Source: Vreelandella azerica (GTDB taxonomy: Bacteria > Pseudomonadota > Gammaproteobacteria > Pseudomonadales > Halomonadaceae). Taken from it: 64,000 bases of DNA. Shown here in pieces: positions 55,137-64,000 of the stretch. The notes under the pieces were generated by a model, which did no database searches, was not told the origin of the DNA, and saw only the letters and a program-made list of their open reading frames with translations. The stretch lies in NCBI RefSeq assembly GCF_013112225.1, contig NZ_JABFHI010000001.1:558001-622000 (forward strand), given 5' to 3'. A program made the position numbers and the translations under genes. Position 1 is the stretch's first letter; every line of letters begins with the position of its first letter.

Positions 55137-55907
55137 GTGCTGAAAAGGCCTTTACTAGCCCTGCAGGGATGCTGGCTTGCCGGTGTTCTGGCCAGCGGCA
55201 CGCTGATGGCAACTAGCAACATCATGGCGCAGGAAGAGCAGAGTGGGGCGCCGTCTGCGCTCCAGCAGCAGATTGAAGCAGCCGATGACTCGACCCGCTC
55301 AGCTATTGAAGAATTGCGCCGCCTTGAACGCGATACCCGCCAGCTGCAAGCCGCCAACGCTGCCTTGAGTACTCGCCTGGTCAGCGAGGCCCAACACCAG
55401 CAGCGCCTTGAAAGGGCGCTGAATAACCTGGATGACACCCGCGCTGCCTTGCCAGAGATCGAGCAGCTGATGAGGGAGCAATTAACCGCTTGGATCAATG
55501 CTGATCTGCCGTTTCTGAAAGACGAGCGTCTGGCGCGTTTAGCGCCCGCCGAACCTGCCCAGGCTGATAGCGCCACCCGGATTGCGGGCTTGCTGGAAAC
55601 CTGGCGCGCCGAACTGGCCTACGGCCGCGCAGTGGATAGCTGGCGCGGGCGCCTGCAACTGGCCGAAAGTAATCCCCGTGAGGTTGAGTTCCTGCGCCTT
55701 GGCCGTATTGGCCTGTACTACCTCACGCCAGACGGTCGCCAGGGTGGGGTATGGGATGCTGCAAGCCGCCAATGGCTCACGCTGGATGAAACTGCCCGGC
55801 GCGAGGTGCGAAACGGCCTGCGAATTGCCGATGACCAGCGAACTCCCGAGCTACTGCGTTTACCGCTTTCGGTGATGGTGGAAGACGCCGCAGGAGGTCA
55901 GCGATGA
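55137..55907 (+). CDS. DUF3450 periplasmic protein of a TonB2-type system
   Basis: 256 residues. An N-terminal signal-like segment (LLALQGCWLAGVLASGTLMATS) is followed by a long coiled coil (about residues 35-105; LQQQIEAADDSTRSAIEELRR) and a globular part with GRIGLYYLTPDGRQGGVWD. The GTG start has GGAGG 6 nt upstream. The family always sits before ttpC-exbB-exbD-tonB and is thought to assist energy transfer. The stop overlaps the next start. Confidence 0.88.
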   Translation: MLKRPLLALQGCWLAGVLASGTLMATSNIMAQEEQSGAPSALQQQIEAADDSTRSAIEELRRLERDTRQLQAANAALSTRLVSEAQHQQRLERALNNLDDTRAALPEIEQLMREQLTAWINADLPFLKDERLARLAPAEPAQADSATRIAGLLETWRAELAYGRAVDSWRGRLQLAESNPREVEFLRLGRIGLYYLTPDGRQGGVWDAASRQWLTLDETARREVRNGLRIADDQRTPELLRLPLSVMVEDAAGGQR

Positions 55908-57262
55908 AAGTGCTGATCTGTCTAATCTTGCTGGCCAGCCTGATCACCAGCGGCAAGGCGTTGAGCCAGACCGAGGGCCTGGTATCGCTACAGGACGCCC
56001 GGGAAGCGGCAAGCGCTTTGGATCAAGCCAGGCTTGAAGCGCTGCTGAATGACCCGCAGGCACTGGAAGCGGCGCTGGATGATGCCCGAGCCAAGCACCA
56101 GGCCGCTGAACAGCAGCAGGCAGCCTTGGTGGAACAGCAACAACAGCAAATGCGGCGAGCACAAACCCTGGCAGAGCGTCAGAGTGAACAGGGCGAAACG
56201 CTGACGGCGCTGCTGGCGGATCTCACCCGGCATAGTGAAGAAGTGCGCAACGAACTAGGGGGCAACAGCTGGTTAACTTTAGAGGCCAATGCGTTGCCAC
56301 CGCGCCTGGATGATATTGGCGTATTAAAGCCTGAACAGATTGAAACCTTGGTGGATAGCCTGGCGCGGCTGACTCAGCGCACCGGGCAAGCTGTGCGCCT
56401 TGAGCGGCCCGTGGCGGATACCAGCGGCGAGATTGCCGTGCGTGATATTGTGCGCCTGGGAGATTTTGTGGCCTTTACCGATTCTGCCCTGCTCAGTAAG
56501 CGTCAGGACTCAGACCATCTGGCTGAAGTGCCGCATACGCCCAAAAACATCAGCGAGGTGATTCCTGCCTATTTCCAGGGGGCAAAGCGCCTGTTTGTCA
56601 TCGACCCGACCCAGGGAAGCGTGTTGAACGCCCTGGCTCAACAGCCCAGCCTGTTGGAGCGCTTCCATCAGGGGGCTATGTGGGCTATGTCGTTGTCACT
56701 CTGGGGGCTTGGGTTGCTGGTCGCCCTGCTACAGTATGGCTACCTGAGCGTGGTCAGCCTGCGGATGCGCCGCCAGTGCAAGGCCTTGGGTCAGCCATCG
56801 GCGAACAATCCTCTGGGCCGGGTGCTGGCGCGCTTCAAAGAGTTGGACAAGCATCAGGCTCCGGAGGCGCTGGAGGCCCGCCTGGATGAGGCTGTGCTGG
56901 CGGAGCTGCCGCGTATTGAGCGTGGGCAGCCGATCGTTAAGCTGCTGGCCGCCATTGCCCCGCTGCTTGGCCTGTTAGGCACGGTGACCGGCATGATAGT
57001 GACCTTTCAGGCGATTACTGTATTCGGCACCGGCGACCCCCAGTTGATGGCTGGCGGTATCAGCCAGGCGCTGGTCACCACGGTGCTGGGGCTGGTGACG
57101 GCCGTGCCGCTGCTGTTTGCCCAGACGGCCCTGGCGACCCGCAGCCGCCTGATCATTCAGACCCTGGAAGGCGAAGCGAGTGCTGCTCTGGCGGATCATC
57201 TCGAATCAGGTTCATCCTCGCCGTCTGAAGCCCTGCCTTCAAATAAGCACGGAGGGCTGTGA
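55904..57262 (+). CDS. ttpC: TtpC-like MotA/TolQ/ExbB proton channel protein with periplasmic extension
   Basis: 452 residues. Signal peptide MKVLICLILLASLITSGKALS, a periplasmic coiled coil (about 45-110), and a C-terminal ExbB-like membrane part from residue about 255. The ExbB/TolQ core is LAAIAPLLGLLGTVTGMIVTFQAITVFGTGDPQLMAGGISQALVTTVLGL. It matches TtpC of Vibrio TonB2 systems. Confidence 0.9.
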   Translation: MKVLICLILLASLITSGKALSQTEGLVSLQDAREAASALDQARLEALLNDPQALEAALDDARAKHQAAEQQQAALVEQQQQQMRRAQTLAERQSEQGETLTALLADLTRHSEEVRNELGGNSWLTLEANALPPRLDDIGVLKPEQIETLVDSLARLTQRTGQAVRLERPVADTSGEIAVRDIVRLGDFVAFTDSALLSKRQDSDHLAEVPHTPKNISEVIPAYFQGAKRLFVIDPTQGSVLNALAQQPSLLERFHQGAMWAMSLSLWGLGLLVALLQYGYLSVVSLRMRRQCKALGQPSANNPLGRVLARFKELDKHQAPEALEARLDEAVLAELPRIERGQPIVKLLAAIAPLLGLLGTVTGMIVTFQAITVFGTGDPQLMAGGISQALVTTVLGLVTAVPLLFAQTALATRSRLIIQTLEGEASAALADHLESGSSSPSEALPSNKHGGL

Positions 57263-57263
57263 T

Positions 57264-57806
57264 ATGCCCCACTTGCCTCTCTGGCTGGCTCCGGTTGAGC
57301 GCCTGTTAGACGCAGGCGGCCCCGTGCTTGGGATATTGGCACTGGTGGCCATGCTGGTTTTTGGTATGGCGCTTGAACGCTGGTGGTATTACCGCGTCAG
57401 CTGGCGCCTTGCCCGCCGTCAGCTGATCCGTCGCTGGACGGCGCGCAGCGATCATCGCAGCTGGAGTGCTCGCACGCTGCGCCAAGTGTGGACGCAAGCA
57501 CTGGTGGCCAGACTGCGTCGCCCCTTACCCTGGATCAAGCTGTTGGTGGCTCTGTGCCCGCTGCTCGGCTTATTGGGCACGGTGACCGGCATGATCAGCG
57601 TCTTTGATAGCCTGGCTCTTAGCGATACCCATCAGGCTCGGGCCATGGCCGACGGTGTGGCGCGGGCCACGCTGCCCACCCTGGCCGGTATGGCCATTGC
57701 GCTGGTAGGGCTCTTGTTGATCAGCCGTCTTGAGCATGTGATCCGCCGGGAAGACCAGCGCCTGAATGACCGTCTGGCCCGCGCGCTGGAGGAAAACAAT
57801 GCGTAG
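57264..57806 (+). CDS. exbB: ExbB-type proton channel protein
   Basis: 180 residues with three membrane segments. Core motif LVALCPLLGLLGTVTGMISVFDSLALSD then GVARATLPTLAGMAIALVGLL. It forms the proton channel with ExbD that energises TonB. ATG 57264 has GGAGGG upstream. Overlaps exbD by 8 bp. Confidence 0.93.
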   Translation: MPHLPLWLAPVERLLDAGGPVLGILALVAMLVFGMALERWWYYRVSWRLARRQLIRRWTARSDHRSWSARTLRQVWTQALVARLRRPLPWIKLLVALCPLLGLLGTVTGMISVFDSLALSDTHQARAMADGVARATLPTLAGMAIALVGLLLISRLEHVIRREDQRLNDRLARALEENNA

Positions 57807-58206
57807 ACGCCGTTTAATGGAATCCACGACAGACAGCAACGAGGTGAACCTGACACCGATGCTTGATGTGGTGTTTATCATGCTGATCTTTTTTATTGTC
57901 ACCACCAGCTTTATCAAGGAAAGCGGCGTCGAGATCGAGCGCCCAGAAGCCTCAGCGGCAACGCCGCGCCCGGATGCTCAGGTGCTGGTGGCCATTACGC
58001 CTGAAGGCACCGTCTGGGTGGATGGCAAAGCGGTGGATGTGCATCGCATTGGCCAGCAGGTGGCCGGAATGTTGAGTGATGATGGCGCTGTGGTGATTCA
58101 GGCGGACCGGGCGTCCACCACTGGTCTGCTGATTGAAGTGATGGACCGCCTCAAACAGGCTGGCGTTGAACAGGTCGCGGTAGCGGCAAGCCGGAGTACG
58201 CGATGA
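57799..58206 (+). CDS. exbD: ExbD-type energy transducer
   Basis: 135 residues. One membrane segment, NLTPMLDVVFIMLIFFIVTTSFI, with the essential Asp in MLDVVF, then a periplasmic domain (ALVAITPEGTVWVDG-like, VVIQADRAS). ATG 57799 has GGAGG upstream, inside the end of exbB. Confidence 0.93.
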   Translation: MRRRRLMESTTDSNEVNLTPMLDVVFIMLIFFIVTTSFIKESGVEIERPEASAATPRPDAQVLVAITPEGTVWVDGKAVDVHRIGQQVAGMLSDDGAVVIQADRASTTGLLIEVMDRLKQAGVEQVAVAASRSTR

Positions 58207-58964
58207 TACGCCATCTGCTTTCCATGCTGGGAGGGATGACGCTGGCAGTGGGATTGTTCTGGCTGTTAGCCCTGCTGGTCACCCCGCCGGAGCGGCCAGT
58301 GGAAGCCCCCGAAATGACACTGTCGATGACCCTGCTGGAAGCCACCGAGTCAACCGAAACGCCACCTGAACAGGCCGCACAAACGCCTGCGGCCAGCGAA
58401 AGCCTGCCTGACACAGAAACGCCGCCACCCCAGGTGGAGCAAGCGCCTGACGCATTGCCAGACGCTGACAGCCAGGTGGTGGTCAATGATAGTGAAGCGC
58501 CAGAACCTAAGCCAGAGCCCGAACCAGGGCCTAAACCCAAACCCAAACCCAAACCAGAACCTGAGCCCGGGCCCGAACCAGAACCTGAGCCCACGCCCCA
58601 GGCGGATGCCGCTTCCAAGTCTACGGCCGAGCATGCGTTTGCTTCACCTCAGCAAGACGCGCCTGCCCAGGCGCAGGCTGCGCCTTCAGATGAGCCGGTG
58701 AGCGTTGGCCAGCTGGCCCCGGCCAGCCGAGTAAACCCTACCTACCCACGGCGCGCCCAACGGCGTGGGCTGGAAGGGTTTGTCGAAGTGACGTTTGTTA
58801 TCCGCCGTGATGGGAGTGTGGATAGCAGCACGATTCGCGTGACCAGGGCCCAGCCGAAACGGGTGTTTGAAGAAGCGGCGCTGGACGCCATTGCTCGCTG
58901 GCAGTTTGAGGCCAGCGAGCAGCTCAGGCGCGCCACTCAACGCATTGAGTTTCAGCTAAGGTAA
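58203..58964 (+). CDS. tonB: TonB energy transducer
   Basis: 253 residues. N-terminal membrane anchor (about 5-27), a long Pro-Glu/Pro-Lys spacer (about 100-140) spanning the periplasm, and a C-terminal TonB domain with NPTYPRRAQRRGLEGFVEVTFVIRRDGSV and AIARWQFEAS. It couples the proton motive force to outer-membrane receptors. The DNA of the spacer is repetitive (CCNAAACCC-type repeats). No receptor gene adjoins. Confidence 0.93.
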   Translation: MIRHLLSMLGGMTLAVGLFWLLALLVTPPERPVEAPEMTLSMTLLEATESTETPPEQAAQTPAASESLPDTETPPPQVEQAPDALPDADSQVVVNDSEAPEPKPEPEPGPKPKPKPKPEPEPGPEPEPEPTPQADAASKSTAEHAFASPQQDAPAQAQAAPSDEPVSVGQLAPASRVNPTYPRRAQRRGLEGFVEVTFVIRRDGSVDSSTIRVTRAQPKRVFEEAALDAIARWQFEASEQLRRATQRIEFQLR

Positions 58965-58980
58965 ACAGCGCCAGAGGGAA

Positions 58981-59814
58981 TCAGGTGGCGTCTTTCAGAG
59001 TGATGGAAAAATCACTCCAGGTAGGTGCATGGTCAGAAGGTTTTTCCATGGCGCGCAGCGGGTAGTCGATATCCGCGCCGGATACGCAGTCTGCCAGCGG
59101 CTGGGTGACCAGAATATAGTCAATCCGCAGGCCGCGTTTGGGGTCATCGTTAAAGCCCTTGGAGCGGTAGTCGAACCAGCTGAAATGGTTATTGCGCTCA
59201 GGGTGAATCAGACGATAGCTGTCGCTTAGCCCCCAGGCCTTGATGCCTTCCAGCCACTCGCGCTCAATCGGCTGAAAGCTGGTCTTGCCCTCGCGCAGCC
59301 AGCGCTTGCGGTTCGGCTCACCAATGCCGATGTCCTGATCCTGTGGCGAGATATTGAAATCGCCCATCACCGCAAGGCGCTCATCCGGGCGGTGCTGCTG
59401 ATCAAGCAGGCGGGCCAGCTGCTGATAAAAGCGTTCCTTATAAGGAAACTTGGTCGGGTGAGCGATATTTTCCCCCTGGGGAAAGTAGCCATTCCAGACC
59501 GTTACGGCTTCGCCATCCTCGGCGGTCAGGCGCACGCCAATCATACGTTTCTGGGCGTCTTCCTCATCATCGGGAAAGCCGTAAAACACAGCCTCTGGCT
59601 GCTGACGGCAAAGCAGGGCAACCCCATAATGGCCCTTCTGGCCAAAATAGAAGACGTGGTAGCCCATGGCTTCAACGGCGTCACGGGGAAAAGCATCATC
59701 GTGAACTTTGGTTTCCTGCAGACCGATCACATCAGGCTTGAGCTGATCAATCAGGGCCTGCAACTGATGCAGTCGAGCGCGAATGCCGTTGATATTGAAA
59801 GAGACCAGCCGCAT
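58981..59814 (-). CDS. xthA: Exodeoxyribonuclease III
   Basis: AP endonuclease and 3'-5' exonuclease of base-excision repair. Metal and catalytic residues are in SFNINGIRARL, GLQETKVHDDAF, GYFPQGEN, MGDFNISPQDQDIG and PSDHAPTW. It has 277 residues, starting MRLVSFNINGIRA at 59814, with an alternative ATG one codon earlier. Start and upstream stop overlap (ATGA). Confidence 0.95.
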   Translation of the reverse strand: MRLVSFNINGIRARLHQLQALIDQLKPDVIGLQETKVHDDAFPRDAVEAMGYHVFYFGQKGHYGVALLCRQQPEAVFYGFPDDEEDAQKRMIGVRLTAEDGEAVTVWNGYFPQGENIAHPTKFPYKERFYQQLARLLDQQHRPDERLAVMGDFNISPQDQDIGIGEPNRKRWLREGKTSFQPIEREWLEGIKAWGLSDSYRLIHPERNNHFSWFDYRSKGFNDDPKRGLRIDYILVTQPLADCVSGADIDYPLRAMEKPSDHAPTWSDFSITLKDAT

Positions 59815-60053
59815 CATGAGTCCTCTTTGTTATCCTTGTCGCTGGGGTGAATCTGGATGGACTGGCCGCTTTCCTGGCGTGCCATCTTACGGGCAGCCTG
59901 CAACTTGCGCTGCTGCTGCTTTTTGGCGACGAAACGCCGTGAAGGCGCGACCTGATCCGGGTTATCGTGGCGCCACTTCTTAAAATCCTTGCGCCGACCG
60001 GTGCGAATCGTCACCTTGTCGGCGAGCGAACGGGTTTTTTTCTTGCGCGTCAT
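59814..60053 (-). CDS. Small basic protein of unknown function
   Basis: 79 residues, MTRKKKTRSLADKVTIRTGRRKDFKKWRHD, very rich in Lys and Arg, then Gln-rich and acidic at the end. I do not recognise a family with certainty. It overlaps the xthA start by 3 bp and is likely translated with it. Charge and size suggest RNA or ribosome binding, which is only a guess. Confidence 0.65.
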   Translation of the reverse strand: MTRKKKTRSLADKVTIRTGRRKDFKKWRHDNPDQVAPSRRFVAKKQQQRKLQAARKMARQESGQSIQIHPSDKDNKEDS

Positions 60054-60231
60054 ATCACGCTCCGCTGATGTCAAAACGTTGGTGTTGAACTGTATTCTAA
60101 CAGTCCAGGCGCCATCGCACATGGAGAACACAATTGATAAGGGTGCCTGGCAGGCAAAGCCTGTTACAATACCGCCTCTAGAACTTAAGATCATCACGCA
60201 ACATTCACCGTAACTGACGAATAGAGAGCCT

Positions 60232-61506
60232 ATGAGCGAGCCGGAACAGACCCCCGCATCGGCCCAGAACCGTAAGCCTAAACGTCGTCGTCGCAAACCG
60301 CGTCGTCGCCAGTCGAACTGGGATCTGCGCCAGTTTCAGGTGCCCGCTGTGGCGGGTAAATGGCGCTTTCATGATTTTGATTTGCCGCTTCCCCTGATGC
60401 GTGCCATTCACGCCCAAGGATTTGAATACTGCACGCCGATTCAGGCTGAAGCCCTGCGCCAGACGCTGCTCGGTGGTGACATCGTCGGCAAGGCACAGAC
60501 GGGCACCGGCAAGACAGCCGCCTTTCTGATTTCGATGTTGGCCTATTTCCTTGAAGAGCCAGCGCCGGAAGGCCAGAAACAAGGCGCGCCCCGAGCGCTG
60601 GTGATTGCGCCTACCCGAGAACTGGCCCTGCAGATCGAGAAAGATGCCCGTGCGCTGGCGCGTTTCACCAAGCTGAATGTCGCTAGCGTTGTCGGCGGTA
60701 TGGATTACCAGAAGCAGCGCGATAGCCTGGGCAAGAAAATTGACATCCTGGTGGCCACGCCGGGCCGTCTGCTCGATTTTCATCAGAAAAAGGATATCGA
60801 CCTGGGTGAAGTAGAAGTGCTGGTACTGGATGAAGCCGACCGTATGCTGTCGATGGGCTTTATTCCTGACGTCAAGCGCATCATCCGCTATACACCTCAG
60901 AAGGAAGAGCGCCAGACCTTCCTGTTCTCGGCAACCTTTACCGAGGATATTCTTAATCTGGCCAGCCAGTGGACGCTTGACCCGGCGCATGTCGAGATCG
61001 AAGTCACCCTGGAAAATCAGGCGGATATCGACCAGCGCGTGTACATGGTGTCCGATGATGACAAGCAGCGCCTGCTGGTCAGCCTGCTGGAGCAGGAAAG
61101 CTTTGAGCGCGTGATGGTCTTCGGCAACCGCCGTGACCTGGTGCGCAAGCTCAATGATGTGCTCAGCAAAGCCGGTATCAATGCCGCCATGCTGTCGGGT
61201 GATGTGCCTCAGGCGCAGCGGATCAAGACGCTGGAGCGTTTCCGCGAAGGCGAGATCCAGGTGCTGGTTGCCACTGATGTAGCCGGGCGCGGGATTCACA
61301 TTGATGATGTCAGCCACGTCATCAACTATACCCTGCCGGAAGACCCGGAAGATTACGTCCACCGTATCGGGCGTACCGGCCGTGCCGGCGCCAAGGGTGT
61401 GTCGATCAGTTTTGTTGGCGAAGAAGATGCCTTCTCCCTGCCAGAAATTGAACGCTACATCGATGAGAAACTGCCCTGCGAACATCCGCCGGAAGGTCTG
61501 CTGTAA
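60232..61506 (+). CDS. rhlB: DEAD-box ATP-dependent RNA helicase, RhlB type
   Basis: 424 residues. A basic N-terminus ([15 protein letters not shown]) precedes the helicase core: Q motif [13 protein letters not shown], motif [32 protein letters not shown] in [12 protein letters not shown], and [12 protein letters not shown]. This fits RhlB/related helicases that partner RNase E, which is also encoded in the window. dinG follows 5 bp later. Confidence 0.9.
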   Translation: MSEPEQTPASAQNRKPKRRRRKPRRRQSNWDLRQFQVPAVAGKWRFHDFDLPLPLMRAIHAQGFEYCTPIQAEALRQTLLGGDIVGKAQTGTGKTAAFLISMLAYFLEEPAPEGQKQGAPRALVIAPTRELALQIEKDARALARFTKLNVASVVGGMDYQKQRDSLGKKIDILVATPGRLLDFHQKKDIDLGEVEVLVLDEADRMLSMGFIPDVKRIIRYTPQKEERQTFLFSATFTEDILNLASQWTLDPAHVEIEVTLENQADIDQRVYMVSDDDKQRLLVSLLEQESFERVMVFGNRRDLVRKLNDVLSKAGINAAMLSGDVPQAQRIKTLERFREGEIQVLVATDVAGRGIHIDDVSHVINYTLPEDPEDYVHRIGRTGRAGAKGVSISFVGEEDAFSLPEIERYIDEKLPCEHPPEGLL

Positions 61507-61511
61507 CGGTC

Positions 61512-63643
61512 ATGCTGGATGATGCGCTGAAAAGCGAAATACAGGCGGCCTATCGTCGGGTGGTGGAGCAGCTGTCGCTGACACCGCGCTATGGCCAGCG
61601 CCTGATGATGGCCGAAATCGCCCGTACTCTGGGCGGTATCAGCATGGACAGCGATGGTAAGCGCCAGAATGATACCCACGTCTGCGTGCTGGAAGCGGGC
61701 ACTGGCACGGGTAAGACTCTGGCGTACCTGCTTTCCGCACTGCCGATTGCCAAGGCCCAGGGCAAGCGCTTGATTCTTTCGACGGCAACCATTGCTCTGC
61801 AGGAGCAGGTGCTTAATCAGGACCTGCCCATGCTGGCCAAGCACAGTGGTTTGGCTTTTCGCTATGCCCTGGCTAAGGGGCGTGGCCGCTACGTATGCGT
61901 GGCGCGCCTTGACCAGGCCACCGGCGGCGCTGAACCCAACCCGGCCATGTCGTTGTTCGAGCAGGATCTTGCCGCCGGTAACAGTGAGTTTGAAGCGCTG
62001 GCGAAAAACATGGTGGACGCCTATGGCAAAGGCGAATGGCAGGGCGACCGGGATAGCTGGCCGGAAAGCATTGGTGCCCAGAGCTGGCGGCGGTTGACGG
62101 TGGATCACCGCCAATGTACCAACCGCCGCTGCGGTCACTTTGCGGCCTGTGCTTTTTTCGTGCCCGCCGTGACCTGGAAGAAGCCGATGTGATTGTCGCT
62201 AACCATGATCTGGTGCTGGCGGATCTTTCACTGGGTGGCGGCGCGATTCTGCCGGAGCCGGAAGATGCCATCTTCATCTTTGATGAAGGCCATCATCTGC
62301 CTGATAAAGCGCTATCGCACTTTGCTCACCGCTTTGCCGTACATGGTTGCCTGGGCTGGCTGAAAACCCTCAAGAACAGCCTGACAGAACTCAATCAGGC
62401 GCTGGCCGCGCAGACCACGGTAGCACGCTTGCTGGCGACGTTGCCGGATACCCTGCAAGCGCTTGAGCCGCTGCTTGGCGATGTGTTTCAGACCGGCTAT
62501 CAGTTGGCTGAGCGCCCTAACGGCCTGCATGACGATGAGACCTTCAAGCAGGTGCGGTTTGAAGGCGGCAAGGCACCCGATGGGCTGCGCGAGCAGGCCA
62601 CTCAGCTGGTGACGATATTTGCCACCCTGGCACGCACCCTGGAAAGTATCAGCGATATCCTGCGCGAAAGCCTGGACCCTGACAAGCAGACGGGCCTGGC
62701 CCGTGAGCAGGCGGAAGCCTGGTTGCCGCTGGTGGCCCTGGTGCATGGCCGGGCTGATGACGCCCATGCGCTATGGACTGCCTTTAGCACAGAAGACCCG
62801 CCCAAGGCGCCGCCCAGTGCACGCTGGATCAGCCTGAACCGGGTCAACGGCGAGCCTGATATTGAGTTTTCGGCCAGCCCGGTTTCCGCAGCGGAAACTC
62901 TGGCGAAAAATCTCTGGGGGCGTTGCCACGGGGCCGTAGTAACCTCCGCGACCCTGACAGCGCTGGGGCGTTTTGAGCGCCTGCAGGAGCGCGCGGGTCT
63001 GGCCAGCCGTTACCGCTATCAGGCGCTGCCCAGCCCGTTTGATTACGCCAATGCAGTACTGAGCGTGCCCCAGGCCGCCGCCGACCCGGGGAACCGTGAC
63101 GTTCACGAGCAGGCAATCGTTGATTTTGTGGCGGCGCTGGACAAGGACGAAGCCACCCTGGTGCTGTTTTCTTCCCGCGCTCAGCTTAGGGCTGTCGAGA
63201 AAGCATTGCCGGCTAGGGTGAAGCAGCGCGTACTGGCGCAGGATGCCCTGCCCAAGCGCGAGCTGCTGGAGCGTCATCGTGATGCCGTGGATGCGGGCAA
63301 GGGCAGTATTATCTTCGGGCTGGCCAGTTTTGCCGAAGGGATTGACCTGCCCGGTGACTACCTGACCCATGTGATCATTACCCGGCTGCCGTTTGCGGTG
63401 CCGGATGACCCTGTGGGCGCCACCCTGGCCGAGTGGATTGAAAGCCAGGGCGGTAACGCCTTCATGCGCATCAGCGTGCCGGATGCATCGATCAAGCTGG
63501 TGCAGGCCTGTGGGCGCCTGATCCGCAAGGAAAGCGACCGAGGCAGAATTACTCTCTTGGACAGACGGGTGCTAACGCGCCGCTATGGCAAGGCGCTGCT
63601 GGATGCCTTGCCACCGTTTCGGCGAGAAATCGCGGGTGTATGA
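61512..63643 (+). CDS. dinG: ATP-dependent DNA helicase DinG (one frameshift)
   Basis: XPD-like iron-sulphur helicase. Walker A is EAGTGTGKTLAYLLS; the 4Fe-4S cysteines are in GRYVCVARL, CTNRRCGHF and AACAFF. A T run at 62153-62158 is one short; with seven the frame reads FRARRDLEEADVIVANHDLV. Walker B is IFDEGHHLPDKA, and the C-terminal HELICc part has FASFAEGIDLPGDYL-like and QACGRLIRKESDRG motifs. About 710 residues. It unwinds R-loops and forked DNA. Confidence 0.93.
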
Positions 63644-63650
63644 AATGAGT

Positions 63651-63676
63651 CCGCCCAGCTTAGCCAAGCTGGGCGG
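63651..63676. terminator. Convergent hairpin between dinG and the DAHP synthase gene
   Basis: CCGCCCAGCTT / AAGCTGGGCGG with a short AGCC loop lies between converging genes. There is no T tract. Confidence 0.6.
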
Positions 63677-63714
63677 ATGTTACAGCGTCTGATGAAGCGT
63701 CTGGCGAGGGCCGG

Positions 63715-64000
63715 TTAAGCAGCGATGCGCTTGGCCAGCACAGCTGCCAGCTTTTCATTCATTTGGGTAAAGGCCTCGACGGTTGTATCCCAGTCAATGC
63801 AGGCATCGGTGATGGAAACACCGTACTTCAGTTGGCTCAGATCGGCAGGCACTTTCTGATTGCCCCAACCAATGTTGGACTCAACCATCAGGCCGATAAT
63901 CGACGTATTGCCGTCGAGAATCTGGTTGGTGACGTTTTCCAGCACCAGCGGCTGAAGGGCGGCGTCCTTGTTGGAGTTGGCGTGTGAACAGTCGATCATG
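63715..64000 (-). CDS. aroG: 3-deoxy-7-phosphoheptulonate (DAHP) synthase, C-terminal part
   Basis: Joins phosphoenolpyruvate and erythrose-4-phosphate in the first step of the shikimate pathway. Only the last 95 or so residues are in the window. Metal-ligand regions are seen: His in [10 protein letters not shown], Glu in [13 protein letters not shown] and Asp in [11 protein letters not shown]. It is the AroFGH (type I alpha) class. The rest of the gene lies beyond 64000. Confidence 0.92.
   Translation of the reverse strand, partial: MIDCSHANSNKDAALQPLVLENVTNQILDGNTSIIGLMVESNIGWGNQKVPADLSQLKYGVSITDACIDWDTTVEAFTQMNEKLAAVLAKRIAA

Noticed and set aside
58500..58600. Tandem repeat or CRISPR-like array
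   Set aside because: The repeats encode the Pro-Lys/Pro-Glu spacer of TonB and lack spacers of constant length. No CRISPR was seen anywhere in the window.

Overview
The window is a 64 kb chromosomal segment of a gammaproteobacterium, most likely a halophile of the Halomonadaceae (Halomonas-like). The evidence is gene order (rne / rluC / HAD / sppA / yceD-rpmF-plsX-fabD-fabG-acpP-fabF-pabC-mltG-tmk-holB-pilZ-tatD; msbA-lpxK-kdsB-murB), a moderately high G+C content, and acidic proteins. This family assignment is inference; no 16S or other marker RNA is present, and I saw no tRNA or CRISPR.

Layout. 1-15.5 kb: the 3' end of secA, argJ, a MutT/thiamine-phosphate-synthase fusion, the agmatine-to-putrescine genes aguA/aguB, the lipoprotein exporter genes lolC-lolD, a DUF2062 gene, comEC, and an envelope operon msbA-lpxK-trm112-kdsB-LMW phosphatase-murB. 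15.6-23 kb: RNase E (minus strand), then rluC, a HAD phosphatase, an S49 peptidase and maf. 23.2-34.3 kb: the ribosomal protein L32/fatty-acid operon, then pabC-mltG-tmk-holB-pilZ-tatD and DUF1285. 34.3-40.5 kb: a UvrD-like helicase, then the electron-transfer flavoprotein set (ETF-QO divergent from etfBA, with a PsrA-like palindrome between them). 40.8-45.6 kb: Mn-type sodA and class Ib ribonucleotide reductase nrdHIEF behind an NrdR-like box. 45.6-54.8 kb: an accessory region. 55.1-59.0 kb: a TonB2-type energy operon (DUF3450-ttpC-exbB-exbD-tonB) behind Fur-like boxes. 59-64 kb: xthA, a small basic protein, rhlB, dinG and the 3' end of a DAHP synthase gene.

The most interesting part is the accessory region downstream of nrdF. 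When three insertion sequences are removed at their target duplications (two inverted IS630 copies with TA, one IS5-family copy with TTAA), one AT-rich gene appears. It encodes an N-terminal TIR domain, a P-loop (STAND-like) NTPase region and a TPR-like C-terminus, the layout of phage-defence NTPases. Its stop codon lies inside a well-formed attC-like element, so the gene looks like an integron cassette. The region also holds an OmpA-family lipoprotein/porin-like gene, a displaced second copy of the nrdF 3' end, a 38-bp direct repeat bracketing the insert, a BrnT/BrnA-like and a YefM/YoeB toxin-antitoxin pair, and a GFA-family protein.

Quality caveat: about fifteen otherwise conserved genes, several essential (secA, rne, lolD, lpxK, acpP, tmk), carry 1-2 base shifts, most of them in homopolymers. 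The two IS630 copies differ (7 A versus 5 A) at one run where the intact frame needs 6. These are best read as sequencing errors, so such genes are annotated here as whole genes with a shift, not as pseudogenes.
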